A model generated the notes under the pieces. That model was given only the letters and a program-made list of their open reading frames with translations, did no database searches and had not been told where the DNA came from. Of a DNA stretch of 64,000 nucleotides, positions 13,297 through 26,273 are shown one piece after another; position 1 is the stretch's first letter; every line of letters begins with the position of its first letter. Source of the stretch: Schistocerca nitens (Eukaryota; Arthropoda; Insecta; Orthoptera; Acrididae); assembly GCF_023898315.1 (NCBI RefSeq), contig NC_064621.1, positions 13,762,501 through 13,826,500 of the forward strand. Direction: 5' to 3'. The position numbers and the translations under genes are program-made.

Positions 13297-15874
13297 AAAG
13301 CCAAGGGATACAGTAAAACTGCTGTGGTGCATCGGAATCTAACACTGCTCTCCCAGGAAAGGCTCAAGGCGCAAACTCGTAGATGAGTTACTTTTCTTAT
13401 AGTTAGGTCGGCATTGTGCCTTTTGTATTCAATCCCGATGCAATTTCTGTGTTTCATCGTCAATTTGAAAGTCGAGGGATACAGTAAATTTGCTGTGGTG
13501 CATCGGAATCTAATACTGCTCTCCCAGGGAAGGCTCAAAGCACAAACTAATAGATGAGTTACCTTTCTTTTAGTTAGGTCGGCATTGTGAATTTTGTATT
13601 CAATCCCAATGCAATTTCTGTGTTTCATCGTCAATTTGAAAGCCAAGGGATACAGTGAAACCGTTGTGGTACATCGGAATCTAATACTGCTCTCCCAGGA
13701 AGGGCTCAAAACACACTCTAAGATGAGTTACTTTTCTTATAGTTCAGTCGGCATTGTGCCTTTTGTATTCAATCCCAATGCAATTTCTGTGTTTCATCGT
13801 CAATTTGAAAGCCAAGGGATACAGTAAATCTGTTGTGGTGCATCGGTATCCAATACTGCTCTCCCATGAAAGCCTCAAAGCACAAACTCATAGATGAGTT
13901 ACTTTTCTTATATGTAAGTCGGCATTGTGCCATTTGCATTCAATCCCGATGCAATTTCTGTGTTTCATCGTCAATTTGAAAGCCAAGGGATACAGTATAT
14001 ATGCTGTGGTGCATCGGAATCTAATACTGCTCTCCCAGATAGGCTCAAAGCACAAACTCATAGATGAGTTACTTTTCTTATAATTAAGTCGGTATTGTAC
14101 ATTGTATTTAATCCCGATGCAGTTCTGTGTTTCATCGTCAATTTGAAAGCCAAGGGATACAGTACAACTGCTGTGGTGCATCGGAATCTAATACTGCTCT
14201 CCCAGGAAAGGCTCAAAGCACAAACTCATAGATGAGTTACTTTTGTAATAGTTAAGTCGGCATTGTGCCTTTTGTAGTCAATCCCGATGCAATTTCTGTG
14301 TTTCATCGTCAATTTGAAAGCAAAGTGATCCAGTAAAACAGCTGTGGTGCATCGGAATCTAATACTGCTCTCCCAGGAAAAGCTAAAAGCACAATCTCAT
14401 AGATGAGTTACTTTTCTTATGGTTAAGTCGGCATTGTGCCTTTTGTATTCAATCCCGATGCAATTTCTGCGTTTTATCGTCAATTTAAAAGCCAAGTGAT
14501 ACAGTCAAACTGCTCCTGTGCATCGGAATCTTATACTGCTCTCCCAGGAAAGGCTCAAAGCTCAAACTCATAGATGAGTAACTTTTCCTATAGTTAAGAC
14601 GGCATTGTGCCTTTTGTACTCAACCCCCATGCAATTTCTGCGTTTCATCACCAATTTGAAAGCCAAGGGATACAGTAAAACTGCTGTGGTGCATCGGAAT
14701 CTAATACTGCTCTCCCAGGAAAGGCTCAAAGCACAAACTCATAGATAAGTTACCTTTCTTATAATTAAGTCGGCATTGTGCCTTTTGTATTCGATCCCGA
14801 TGCTATTTCTGTGTTTCATCGTCAATTTGATGGCCAAGGGATACAGTAAAACTGCGGTGGTGCATCGGAATCTAATACCGCTCTCACAAGAAAAACTCAA
14901 AGCACAAACTCATAGATGAGTTACTTTTCTGATAGTTAAGTCGCTATTGTGCCATTTGTATTCAATCCCGATGCAATTTCTGTGTTTCTTCGTCAATTTG
15001 AAAGCCAAGGGATACAGTAAAACTGCGGTGGTGCATCGGAATCTAATACTGCTCTCCCAGGAATGGCTCAAGGCACAAACTCATAGATGAGTTACTTTCA
15101 TTTAGTAAAGTCGGCATTGTGCCTTTTGTATTCAATCCCGATGCAATTTCTGTGTTTCATCGTCAATTTGAAAGCCAAGTGATCCAGTAAATTTGCTGTG
15201 GTGCATCGGAATCTAATACTGCTCTCCCAGGAAAGGCTAAAAGCACAAACTCATAGATGAGTTACTTTTCTTATAGTTAAGTCGGCATTGTGCCTTTTGT
15301 ATTCAATCCCGATGCAATTTCTGTGTTTCATCGTCAATTTGAAAGCCAAGTGATCCAGTAAAACTGCTTTGGTGCATCGGAATCTAATACTGCTCTCCCA
15401 GGAAAGGCTAAAAACTCAAATTCATAGATGAGATACTTTTCTTATAGTTAAGTCGGCATTGTGCCTTTTGTATTCAACCCCGATGCAATTTCTGTGTTTC
15501 ATCGTCAATTTGAAAGCCAAGGGATACAGTAAAACTGCTACGGTGCATCGGAAGCTTATACTGCTCACCCAGGAAAGGCTCAAAGCACAAACTCATAGAT
15601 GAGTAACTATTCCTATAGTTAAGTTGGCATTGTGCCTTTTGTACTCAACCCCGATGCAATTTCTGCGTTTCATCTTCAATTTGAAAGCCAAGGGATACAG
15701 TAAAACTGCTGTGGAGCATCGGAATCTAATACTGCTCTCCCAGGAAAGGCTCAAAGCACAAACTCATAGATTAGTTACGTTTCTTATAATTAAGTCGGCA
15801 TTGTGCCTTTTGTATTCGATCCCAATGCTATTTCTGTGTTTCATCGTCAATTTGAAGGCCAAGGGATACAGTAA
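13297..15874. repeat. Higher-order repeat copy of 9715-12293
   Basis: The offset is 3582 falling to 3581 after a one-base indel near 10128/13710. Shared markers are CTCAAGGCGCAAACTCG, TCAGTCGGCATTG, ATACCGCTCTCACAAG and GTGTTTCTTCGTC. This gives a unit of about 21 monomers. Confidence 0.85.
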
Positions 15875-16734
15875 ACCTGCTGCAGTGCATTGGAATCCAA
15901 TACTGCTCTCCCAGGAAAGGCTCAAAGCACAAACTCATAGATGAGTTACCCCTCTTATAGTTAAGTCGGCATTGAGCCTTTTGTATTCGATCCCGATGCT
16001 ATTTCTGTGTTTCATCGTCAATTTGAAGGCCAAGGGATACAGTAAAACTGCCGTGGTGCATCGGAATCTAATAGTGCTCTCCCAGGAAAGGCTCAAAGCA
16101 CAAACTCATAGATGAGTTACTTTTCTTATAGTTAAGTCGGCATTGTGCCTTTTGTACTCAATCCCGATGCAATTTCTGTGTTTCATCGTCAATTTGAAAG
16201 CCAAGGGATACAGTAAAACTGCTGCGGTGCATCGGAATCTAATACTGCTCCCACAGGAAAGGCTCAAAGCAGAAACTCATAGATGAGTTACTTTTCTTAT
16301 AGTTAAGTCGGCATTGTGCCATTTTTATTCAATCCCGATGCAATTTCTGTGTATCATCGTCAATTTATAAGCCAAGGGGTACAGTAAAACTGCTGTGGTG
16401 CATCGGAATCTAACACTGCTCTCCCAGGAAGAGCTCAAGGCGCAAACTCATAGATGAGTTACTTTTCTTATAGTTAAGTCGGCATTGAGCCTTTTGTATT
16501 CGATCCCGATGCTATTTCAGTGTTTCATCGTCAATTTGAAGGCCAAGGGATACAGTAAAACTGCCGTGGTGCATCGGAATCTAATACTGCTCTCCCAGGA
16601 AAGGCTAAAAGCACAATCTCATAGATGAGTTACTTTTCTTATAGTTAAGTCAGCATTGTGCCTTTTGTATTCGATCCCGATGCTATTTCTGTGTTTCATC
16701 GTCAATTTGAAGGCCAAGGGATACAGTAAAACTG

Positions 16735-17285
16735 CTGCGGTGCATCGGAATCCAATACCGCTCTCCCAGGAAAGGCTCAAAGCAGAAACTCATAGATGAG
16801 TTACCCTTCTTATAGTTAAGTCGGCATTGGGCCTTTTGTATTCGATCCCGATGCTATTTCTGTGTTTCATCGTCAATTTGAAGGCCAAGGGATACAGTAA
16901 AACTGCCGTGGTGCATCGGAATCTAATACTGCTCTCCCAGGAAAGGCTCAAAGCACAAACTCATAGATGAGTTACTTTTCTTATAGTTAAGTCGGAATTG
17001 TGCCTTTTGTACTCAATCCCGATGCAATTTCTGTGTTTCATCGTCAATTTGAAAGCCAAGGGATACAGTAAAACTGCTGCGGTGCATCGGAATCTAATAC
17101 TGCTCTCACAGGAAAGGCCCAAAGCACAAACTCATAGATGAGTTACTTTTCTTATAGTTAAGTCGGCATTGTGCCATTTTTATTCAATCCCGATGCAATT
17201 TCTGTGTATCATCGTCAATTTGAAAGCCAAGGGGTACAGTAAAACTGCTGTGGTGCATCGGAATCTAACACTGCTCTCCCAGGAA
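16735..17285. repeat. Five-monomer offset duplication of 15880-16430
   Basis: The offset is exactly 855 bases (5 x 171). Both copies share the run TGCATTGGAATCC or TGCATCGGAATCC, CTGCCGTGG, GTACTCAATCCC and GTGTATCATCG in order. Confidence 0.75.
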
Positions 17286-18272
17286 AGGCTCAAAGCACAA
17301 ACTAATAGATGAGTTACCTTTCTTATAGTTAGGTCGGCATTGTGCCTTTTGTATTCAATCCCGATACAATTTCTGTGTTTCATCGTCAATTTGAAAGCCA
17401 AGGGATACAGTGAAACCGTTGTGGTACATCGGAATCTAATACTGCTCTCCCAGGAAGGTCTCAAAACACAAACTCAAAGATGAGTTACTTTTCTTCTATT
17501 TAAGTCGGCATTTTGCTTTTGTATTCAATCCCGATGCAATTTCTGTGTTTCATCGTCAATTTGAAAGCCAAGGGATACAGTAAAACAGCTGTGGTGCATC
17601 GGAATCTAATACTGCTCTCCCAGGAATGGCTCAAAGCACAAACTCATAGATGAGTTACTTTTGTTATAGTTAAGTCAGCATTGTGCCAGTTGTATTCAAT
17701 CCCAATGCAATTTCTGTGTTTCATCGTCAATTTGAAAGCCAAGGGATACGGTAAATGTGTTGTGGTGCATCGGAATCCAATACTGCTCTCCCATGAAAGG
17801 CTCAAAGCACAAACTCATAGATGAGTTACTTTTCTTATATTTAAGTCGGCATTGTGCCATTTGTATTCAATCCCGATGCAATTTCTGTGTTTCATCGTCA
17901 AATTGAAAGCCAAGGGATACAGTAAATATGCTGTGGTGCATCGGAATCTAATACTGCTCTCCCAGGTAGGCTCAAAGCACAAACTCATAGATAAGTTACT
18001 TTTCTTATAATTAAGTCGGTATTGTACATTGTATTTAATCCCGATGCAGTTTCTGTGTTTCATCGTCAATTTGAAAGCCAAGGGATACAGTACAACTGCT
18101 GTGGTGCATCGGAATCTAATACTGCTCTCCCAGGAAAGGCTCAAAGCACAAACTCATAGATCAGTTACTTTTGTAATAGTTAAGTCGGCATTGTGCCTTT
18201 TGTATTCAATCCCGAAGCAATTTCTGTGTTTCATCGTCAATTTGAAAGCAAAGTAATCCAGTAAAACAGCTG

Positions 18273-18943
18273 TGGTGCATCTGAATCTAATACTGCTCTC
18301 CCAGGAAAGGCTAAAACACAAACTCATAGATGACTTACTTTTCTTATAGTTAAGTCGGCTTTGTGCCTTTTGTATTCAATCCCGATGCAATTTCTGTGTT
18401 TCATCGTCAATTTGAAAGCCAAGTGATCCAGTAAAACTGCTTTGGTGCATCGGAATCTAATACTGCTCTCCCAGAAAAGGCTAAAAGCACAAATTCATAG
18501 ATGAGTTACTTTTCTTATAGTTAGTTCGGCATTGTGCCTTTTGTATTCAAACCCGATGCAATTTCTGTATTTCATCGTCAGTTTGAAAGCCAAGGGATAC
18601 AGTAAAACTGCTGCGGTGCATCGGAATGTTATACTGCTCTCCCAGGAAAGGCTCAAAGCACAAACTCATAGATGAGTAACTTTTCCTATAGTTAAGTTGG
18701 CATTGTGCCTTTTGTACTCAACCCCGATGCAATTTCTGCCTTTCATCTTCAATTTGAAAGCCAAGGGATACAGTAAAACTGCTGTGGAGCATCGGAATCT
18801 AATACTGCTCTCCCAGGAAAGGCTCAAAGCACAAACTCATAGATTAGTTACCTTTCTTATAATTAACTCGGCATTGTGCCTTTTGTATTCGATCCCAATG
18901 CTATTTCTGTGTTTCATCGTCAATTTGAAGGCCAAGGGATACA
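18273..18943. repeat. Higher-order repeat copy of 15200-15870
   Basis: The offset is 3073 (18 monomers minus 5 bases). Shared markers include CTGCTTTGGTGCATCGG, GTACTCAACCCC and GGAGCATCGG. Confidence 0.75.
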
Positions 18944-20221
18944 GTAAAACTGCGGTGTTGCATCGGAATCTAATACTGCTCTCCCAGGAAAGGCTAAAAC
19001 CACAATCTCATAGATGAGTTACTTTTGTTATAGTTAAGTCGGCATTGTGCCTTTTGTATTCGATCCCGATGCTATTTCTGTGTTTCATCGTCAATTTGAA
19101 GGCCAAGGGATACAGTAAAACTGCGGTGGTGCACCGGAATCTAATACTGCTCTCCCAGGAAAGGCTCAAAGCACAAACTCATAGATGAGTTACCCTTCTT
19201 ATAGTTAAGTCGGCATTGAGCCTTTTGTATTCGATCCCGATGCTATTTCCGTGTTTCATCGTCAATTTGAAGGCCAAGGGATGCAGTAATACTGCCGTGG
19301 TGCATCGGAATCTAATACTGGTCTCCCAGGAAAGGCTAAAAGCACAATCTCATAGATGAGTTACTTTTCTTATAGTTAAGTCGGCATTGTGCCTTTTGTA
19401 TTCGATCCCGATGCTATTTCTGTGTTTCATCGTCAATTTGAAAGCCAAGGGATACAGTAAATGTGTTGTGGTGCATCGAAATCCAATACTGCTCTCCCAT
19501 GAAAGGCTCAAAGCACAAACCCATAGATGAGTTACTTTTCTTATATTTAAGTCGGCATTGTGCCATTTGTATTCAATCCCATTGCAATTTCTGTGATTCA
19601 TCGTCAATTTGAAAGCCAAGGGATACAGTAAATCTGCTGTGGAGCATCGGAATCTAATACTGCTCTCCCAGGGTAGGCTCAAAGCACAAACTCATAGATG
19701 AGTTACTTTTCTTATAATTAAGTAGGTATTGTACATTGTATATAATCACGATGCAGTTTCTGTGTTTGGTCGTCAATTTGAAAGCCAAGGGATACAGTAA
19801 AACTGCTGTGGTGCATCGGAATCTAATACTGCTCTCCCAGGAAAGGCTCAAAGCACAAACTCATAGATGAGTTACTTTTCTTATAGTTAAGTCGGCATTG
19901 TGCCATTTGTATTCAATCCCGATGCAATTTCTGTGTTTCATCGTCAATTGGAAAGCAAAGTGATCCAGTAAAACCGCTGTGGTGCATCGGAATCTAATAC
20001 TGCTCTCCCAGGAAAGGCTAAAAGCACAATCTCATAGATGAGTTACTTTTCTTATGGTTAAGTCGGCATTGTGCCTTTTGTATTCAATCCCGATGCAATT
20101 TCTGTGTTTCATCGTCAATTTGAAAGCCAAGGGATACAGTAAAACTGCTGCGGTGCATCGGTATCTTATACTGCTCTCCCAGGAAAGGCTCAAAGCACAA
20201 ACTCATAGATGAGTTACTTTT

Positions 20222-20233
20222 CTTATAGTTAAG
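20222..20233. other. Short dyad CTTA-TAGT-TAAG
   Basis: Four-base inverted arms with a four-base centre, directly upstream of the long dyad. Many monomers have TAATTAAG or TATTTAAG here instead, so the element is less conserved than the other two symmetries. Confidence 0.45.
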
Positions 20234-20250
20234 TCGGCATTGTGCCATTT

Positions 20251-20342
20251 GTATTCAATCCCGATGCAATTTCTGTGTTTCATCGTCAATTTGAAAGCCA
20301 AGGGATACAGTAAAACTGCTGTGGTGCATCGGAATCTAATAC
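20251..20342. other. Long imperfect dyad with 56-bp spacer and nested stem
   Basis: Arms GTATTCAATCCCGATGCA (20251-20268) and TGCATCGGAATCTAATAC (20325-20342) can pair at 15 of 18 positions, including an unbroken 8-bp CCGATGCA/TGCATCGG core. The 56-bp spacer contains a second inverted pair, TTTCA (20278-20282) and TGAAA (20292-20296), with a 9-base loop. A single strand could therefore fold into a stem with an internal hairpin. The same arrangement is seen in consensus-like monomers across the array, for example 2506-2597. Whether a cruciform or hairpin forms in the cell is not shown. Confidence 0.7.
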
Positions 20343-20370
20343 TGCTCTCCCAGGAAAGGCTCAAAGCACA

Positions 20371-20386
20371 AACTCATAGATGAGTT
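20371..20386. other. Hyphenated palindrome AACTCAT-AG-ATGAGTT
   Basis: Two 7-bp arms that are exact reverse complements flank a 2-base centre. This is one worked example; the same box occurs in most of the roughly 365 monomers. It has recurrent one-base variants such as AACTCATAGATTAGTT and AACTAATAGATGAGTT. A two-fold symmetric site of this size is typical of a binding site for a dimeric protein, but no binding protein can be named from the sequence. It is not the CENP-B box, whose core TTCG and CGGGA elements are absent. Confidence 0.75.
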
Positions 20387-22044
20387 ACCCTTCTTATAGT
20401 TAAGTCGGCATTGAGCCTTTTGTATTCGATCGTGATGCTATTTCTGTGTTTCATCGTCAATTTGAAGGCCAAGGGATACAGTAAAACTGCTGTGGTGCAT
20501 CGGAATCTAATACTGCTCTCCCAGGAAAGGCTAAAAGCACAATCTCATAGATGAGTTACTTTTCTTATAGTTAAGTCGGCATTGTGCCTTTTGTATTCGA
20601 TCCCGATGCTATTTCTGTGTTTCATCGTCAATTTGAAAGCCAAGGGATACAGTAAAACAGCTGTGGTGCATCGGAAACTAATACTGCTCTCCCAGGAATG
20701 GCTCAAAGCACAAATTCATAGATGAGTTACTTTTGTTATAGTTAAGTAGGCATTGTGCCTTTTGTATTCAATCCCGATGCAATTTCTGTGTTTCATCGTC
20801 AATTTGAAAGCCAAGGGATACAGTAAATGTGTTGTGGTGCATCGGAACCCAATACTGCTCTCCCATGAAAGGCTCAAAGCACAAACACATAGATGAGTTA
20901 CTTTTCTTATATTTAAGTCGGCATTGTGCCATTTGTATTCAATCCCGATGCAATTTCTGTGTTTCATCGTCAATTTGAAAGCCAAGGGATACAGTAAATG
21001 TGTTGTGGTGCATCGGAATCTAATACTGCTCTCCCATGAAAGGCTCAAAGCACTAACTCATAGATGAGTTACTTTTCTTATATTTAAGTCGGCATTGTGC
21101 CATTTGTATTCAATCCCGATGCAATTTCTGTGTTTCATCATCAATTAGAAAGCCAAGGGATACAGTAAAACTGCTGCGGTGCATCGGAATCTTATACTGC
21201 TCTCCCAGGAAAGGCTCAAAGCACAAACTCATAGATGAGTTACTTTTCTTATATTTAAGTCGGCATTGTGCCATTTGTATTCAATCCCGATGCAATTTCT
21301 GTGTTTCATCGTCAATTTGAAAGCCAAGGGATACAGTAAAACTGCTGCGGTGCATCGGAATCTTATACTGCTCTCCCAGGAAAGGCTCAAAGCACAAACT
21401 CATAGAAGAGTTACTTTTCTTATAGTTAAGTCGGCATTGTGCCATTTGTATTCAATCCCGATGCAATTTCTGTGTTTCATCATCAATTTGAAAGCCATGG
21501 GTACAGTAAAATTGTTGTGGTGCATCGGAATCTAATACTGCTCTCCCAGGAAGGGCTCAAAGCACAAACTCATAGATGAGTTACTTTCTTTTAGTGAAGT
21601 CGGCATTGTGCCTTTTGTTTTCAATCCCGATGCAATTTCTGTGTTTCATCGTCAATGTGAAAGCCAAATGATCCAGTAAAACTGCTGTGGTGCATCGGAA
21701 TCTAATACTGCTCTCCCAGGAAAGGCTAAAAGCACAAACTCATAGATGAGTTACTTTTCTTATAGTTAAGTCGGCATTGTGCCTTTTGTATTCAATCCCG
21801 ATGCAATTTCTGTGTTTCATCTTCAATTTGAAAGCCAAGTGATCCAGTAAAACTGCTGTGGTGGATCGGAAACTAATACTGCTCTCCCAGGAAAGGTTAA
21901 AAGCACAAATTCATAGATGAGTTACTTTTCTTATAGTTAAGTCGGCATGGTGCCTTTTGTATTCAATCCCGATGCAATTTCTGTGTTTCATCGTCAATTT
22001 GAAAGCCAAGGGATACAGTAAAACTGCTGTGGTGCATCGGAATC

Positions 22045-22525
22045 TTATACTGCTCTCCCAGGAAAGGCTCAAAGCACAAACTCATAGATTAGTTACCTTT
22101 CTTATAATTAACTCGGCATTGTGCCTTTTGTATTCGATCCCAATGCTATTTCTGTGTTTCATCGTCAATTTGAAGGCCAAGGGATACAGTAAAACTGCGG
22201 TGTTGCATCGGAATCTAATACTGCTCTCCCAGGAAAGGCTAAAAGCACAATCTCATAGATGAGTTACTTTTGTTATAGTTAAGTCGGCATTGTGCCTTTT
22301 GTATTCGATCCCGATGCTATTTCTGTGTTTCATCGTCAATTTGAAGGCCAAGGGATACAGTAAAACTGCGGTGGTGCATCGGAATCTAATACTGCTCTCC
22401 CAGGAAAGGCTCAAAGCACAAACTCATAGATGAGTTACCCTTCTTATAGTTAAGTCGGCATTGAGCCTTTGTATTCGATCCCGATGCTATTTCTGTGTTT
22501 CATCGTCAATTTGAAGGCCAAGGGA
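22045..22525. repeat. Higher-order repeat copy of 18800-19280
   Basis: The offset is 3245. Both copies carry the rare AATTAACTCGGC and the GTGTTGCATCGG monomer. The right copy has lost one T in GAGCCTTTGTATTC. Confidence 0.72.
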
Positions 22526-25500
22526 TACAGTAAAACCGCTGTGGTGCATCGGAATCTAATACTGCTCTCCCAGGAAAGGCTCAAAGCAGAAACTCATAGA
22601 TGAGTTACTTTCTTTTAGTGAAGTCGGCATTGTGCCTTTTGTTTTCAATCCCGATGCAATTTCTGTGTTTCATCGTCAATGTGAAAGCCAAGTGATCCAG
22701 TAAAACTGCTGTGGTGCATCAGAATCTAATACTGCTCTCCCAGGAAAGGCTAGAAGCACAAACTCGTAGATGAGTTACTTTTCTTATAGTTAAGTCGGCA
22801 TTGTGCCTTTTGTATTCAATCCCGATGCAATTTCTGTGTTTCATCTTCAATTTGAAAGCCAAGTGATCCAGCAAAACTGCTGTGGTGCATCGGAAACTAA
22901 TACTGCTCTCCCAGGAAAGGTTAAAAGCACAAATTCATAGATGAGTTACTTTTCTTATAGTTAAGTCGGCATTGTGCCATTTGTATTCAATCCCGATGCA
23001 ATTTCTGTGTTTCATCGTCAATTTGAAAGCCAAGGGATACAGTAAATGTGTTGTGGTGCATCGGAATCCAATACTGCTCTCCCATGAAAGGCTCAAAGCA
23101 CAAACTCATAGATGAGTTACTTTTCTTATATTTAAGTCGGCATTGTGCCATTTGTATTCAATCCCGATGCAATTTCTGTGTTTCATCTTCAATTTGAAAG
23201 CCAAGGGATACAGTAAATCTGCTGTGGAGCATCGGAATCTAATACTGCTCTCCCAGGATAGGCTCAAAGCACAAACTCATAGATGAGTTACTTTTCTTAT
23301 AATTAAGTAGGTATTGTACATTGTATATAATCCCGATGCAGTTTCTGTGTTTCATCGTCAATTTGAAAGCCAAGGGATACAGTAAAACTGCTGTGGTGCA
23401 TCGGAATCTAATACTGCTCTCCCAGGAAATGCTCAAAGCACAAACTCATAGATGAGTTACTTTTGTAATAGTTAAGTCGGCATTGTGCCTTTTGTATTCA
23501 ATCCCGATGCAATTTCTGTGTTTCATCGTCAATGTGAAAGCCAAGGGATACAGTAAACGTGCTGTGGAGCATCGGAATCTAATACTGCTCTCCCAGGATA
23601 GGCTCAAAGCACAAACTCATAGATGAGTTACTTTTCTTATAATTAAGTAGGTATTGTACATTGTATATAATCCCGATGCAGTTTCTGTGTTTCATCGTCA
23701 ATTTGAAAGCCAAGGGATACAGTAAAACTGCTGTGGTGCATCGGAATCTAATACTGCTCTCCCAGGAAAGGCTCAAACACAAACTCATAGATGAGTTACT
23801 TTTGTAATAGTTAAGTCGGCATTGTGCCTTTTGTATTCAATCCCGATGCAATTTCTGTGTTTCATCGTCAATTGGAAAGCAAAGTGATCCAGTAAAACCG
23901 CTGTGGTGCATCGGAATCTAATACTGCTCTCCCAGGAAAGGCTAAAAGCACAATCTCAAAGATGAGCTACTTTTCATTTGGTTATGTCGGCATTGTGCCT
24001 TTTGTATTCAATCCCGATGCAATTTCTGTGTTTCATCGTCAATTTGAAAGCCAAGGGTTACAGTAAAACTGCTGCGGTGCATCGGAATCTTATACTGCTC
24101 TCCCAGGAAAGGCTCAAAGCACAAACTCATAGATGAGTTACTTTTCTTATAGTTAAGTCGGCATTGTGCCATTTGTATTCAATCCCGATGCAATTTCTGT
24201 GTTTCATCATCAATTTGAAAGCCATGGGTACAGTAAAATTGTTGTGGTGCATCGGAATCTAATACTGCTCTCCCAGGAAGGGCTCAAAGCACAAACTCAT
24301 AGATGAGTTACTTTCTTTTAGTGAAGTCGGGATTGTGCCTTTTGTTTTCAATCCCAATGCAATTTCTGTGTTTCATCGTCAATGTGAAAGCCAAGTGATC
24401 CAGTAAAACTGCTGTGGTGCATCGAAATCTAATACTGCTCTCCCAGGAAAGGCTAGAAGCACAAACTCATAGATGAGTTACTTTTCTTATAGTTAAGTCG
24501 GCATTGTGCCTTTTGTATTCAATCCCGATGCAATTTCTGTGTTTCATCTTCAATTTGAAAGCCAAGTGATCCAGTAAAATTGCTGTGGTGCATCGGAAAC
24601 TAATACTGCTCTCCCAGGAAAGGTTAAAAGCACAAATTCATAGATGAGTTACTTTTCTTATAGTTAAGTCGGCATTGTGCCTTTTGTATTCAATCCCGAT
24701 GCAATTTCTGTGTTTCATCGTGAATTTGAAAGCCAAGGGATACAGTAAAACTGCTGTGGTGCATCGGAATCTTATACTACTCTCCCAGGAAAGGCTCAAA
24801 GCACAAACTCATAGATGAGTAACTTTTCCTATAGTTAAGTTTGCATTGTGCCCTTTGTACTCAACCGCGATGCAATTTCTGCGTTTCATCTTCAATTTGA
24901 AAGCCAAGGGATACAGTAAAACTGCTGTGGAGCATCGGAATCTAATACTGCTCTCCCAGGAAAGGCTCAAAGCACAAACTCGTAGATTAGTTACCTTTCT
25001 TATACTTAAGTCGGCATTGTGCCTTTTGTATTCGATCCCAATGCTATTTCTGTGTTTCATCGTCAATTTGAAGGCCAAGGGATACAGTAAAACTGCGGTG
25101 TTGCATCGGAATCTAATACTGCTCTCCCAGGAAAGGCTAAAAGCACAATCTCATAGATGAGTTACTTTTGTTATAGTTAAGTCGGCATTGTGCCTTTTGT
25201 ATTCGATCCGGATGCTATTTCTGTGTTTCATCGTCAATTTGAAGGCCAAGGGATACAGTAAAACTGCTGTGGTGCATCGGAATCTAATACTGCTCTCCCA
25301 GGAAAGGCTCAAAGCACAAACTCATAGATGAGTTACCCTTCTTATAGTTAAGTCGGCATTGAGCCTTTTGTATTCGATCGTGATGCTATTTCTGTGTTTC
25401 ATCGTCAATTTGAAGGCCAAGGGATACAGTAAAACTGCCGTGGTGCATCGGAATCTAATACTGCTCTCCCAGGAAAGGCTAAAAGCACAATCTCATAGAT

Positions 25501-25706
25501 GAGTTACTTTTCTTATAGTTAAGTCGGCATTGTGCCTTTTGTATTCGATCCCGATGCTATTTCTGTGTTTCATCGTCAATTTGAAAGCCAAGGGATACAG
25601 TAAAACAGCTGTGGTGCATCAGAAACTAATACTGCTCTCCCAGGAATGGCTCAAAGCACAAATTCATAGATGAGTTACTTTTGTTATAGTTAAGTTGGCA
25701 TTGTGC
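22045..25706. repeat. 26-monomer higher-order repeat, left copy
   Basis: About 3.66 kb nearly identical to 26480-30141 at an offset of 4435. Shared rare markers include TAACTCGGC, GAGCCTTTGTATTCG, AACTCGTAGATGAG, GTAAACGTGCTG, TTTTCATTTGGTTATG and CAACCGCGATGC. I noticed only a few substitutions, for example CAGAAACTC at about 22588 against CACAAACTC, and TTGTTATAG against TTGTAATAG near 25170/29605. Confidence 0.92.
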
Positions 25707-26273
25707 CATTTGTATTCAATCCCGATGCAATTTCTGTGTTTCATCGTCAATTTGAAAGCCAAGGGATACAGTAAAACTGCTGCGGTGCATCGGAATCTTA
25801 TACTGCTCTCCCAGGAAAGGCTCAAAGCACAAACTCATAGAAGAGTTACTTTTCTTATAGTTAAGTCGGCATTGTGCCATTTGTATTCAATCCCGATGCA
25901 ATTTCTGTGTTTCATCATCAATTTGAAAGCCATGGGTACAGTAAAATTGTTGTGGTGCATCGGAATCTAATACTGCTCTCCCAGGAAGGGCTCAAAGCAC
26001 AAACTCATAGATGAGTTACTTTCTTTTAGTGAAGTCGGCATTGTGCCTTTTGTTTTCAATGCCGATGCAATTTCTGTGTTTCATCGTCAATGTGAAAGCC
26101 AAATGATCCAGTAAAACTGCTGTGGTGCATCGGAATCTAATACTGCTCTCCCAGGAAAGGCTAAAAGCACAAACTCATAGATGAGTTACTTTTCTTATAG
26201 TTAAGTCGGCATTGTGCCTTTTGTATTCAATCCCGATGCAATTTCTGTGTTTCATCTTCAATTTGAAAGCCAA
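25705..26273. repeat. Higher-order repeat copy of 21270-21838
   Basis: Same offset of 4435 as the large copy that follows, sharing CATAGAAGAGTTAC, CCATGGGTACAG and GCCAAATGATCC. It is separated from that copy by a patch, 26274-26479, that comes from elsewhere. Confidence 0.82.

Larger units (their letters stand above)
20200..20370. repeat. Representative 171-bp monomer
   Basis: Chosen as a near-consensus copy. Starting from the hyphenated palindrome, the order is AACTCATAGATGAGTT, the segment TACTTTTCTTATAGTTAAG, the left dyad arm GTATTCAATCCCGATGCA, the small stem TTTCA/TGAAA, CCAAGGGATACAGTAAAACTG, the right dyad arm TGCATCGGAATCTAATAC, then CTGCTCTCCCAGGAAAGGCT and CAAAGCAC. The next copy begins at 20371, exactly 171 bases on. 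Confidence 0.93.
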
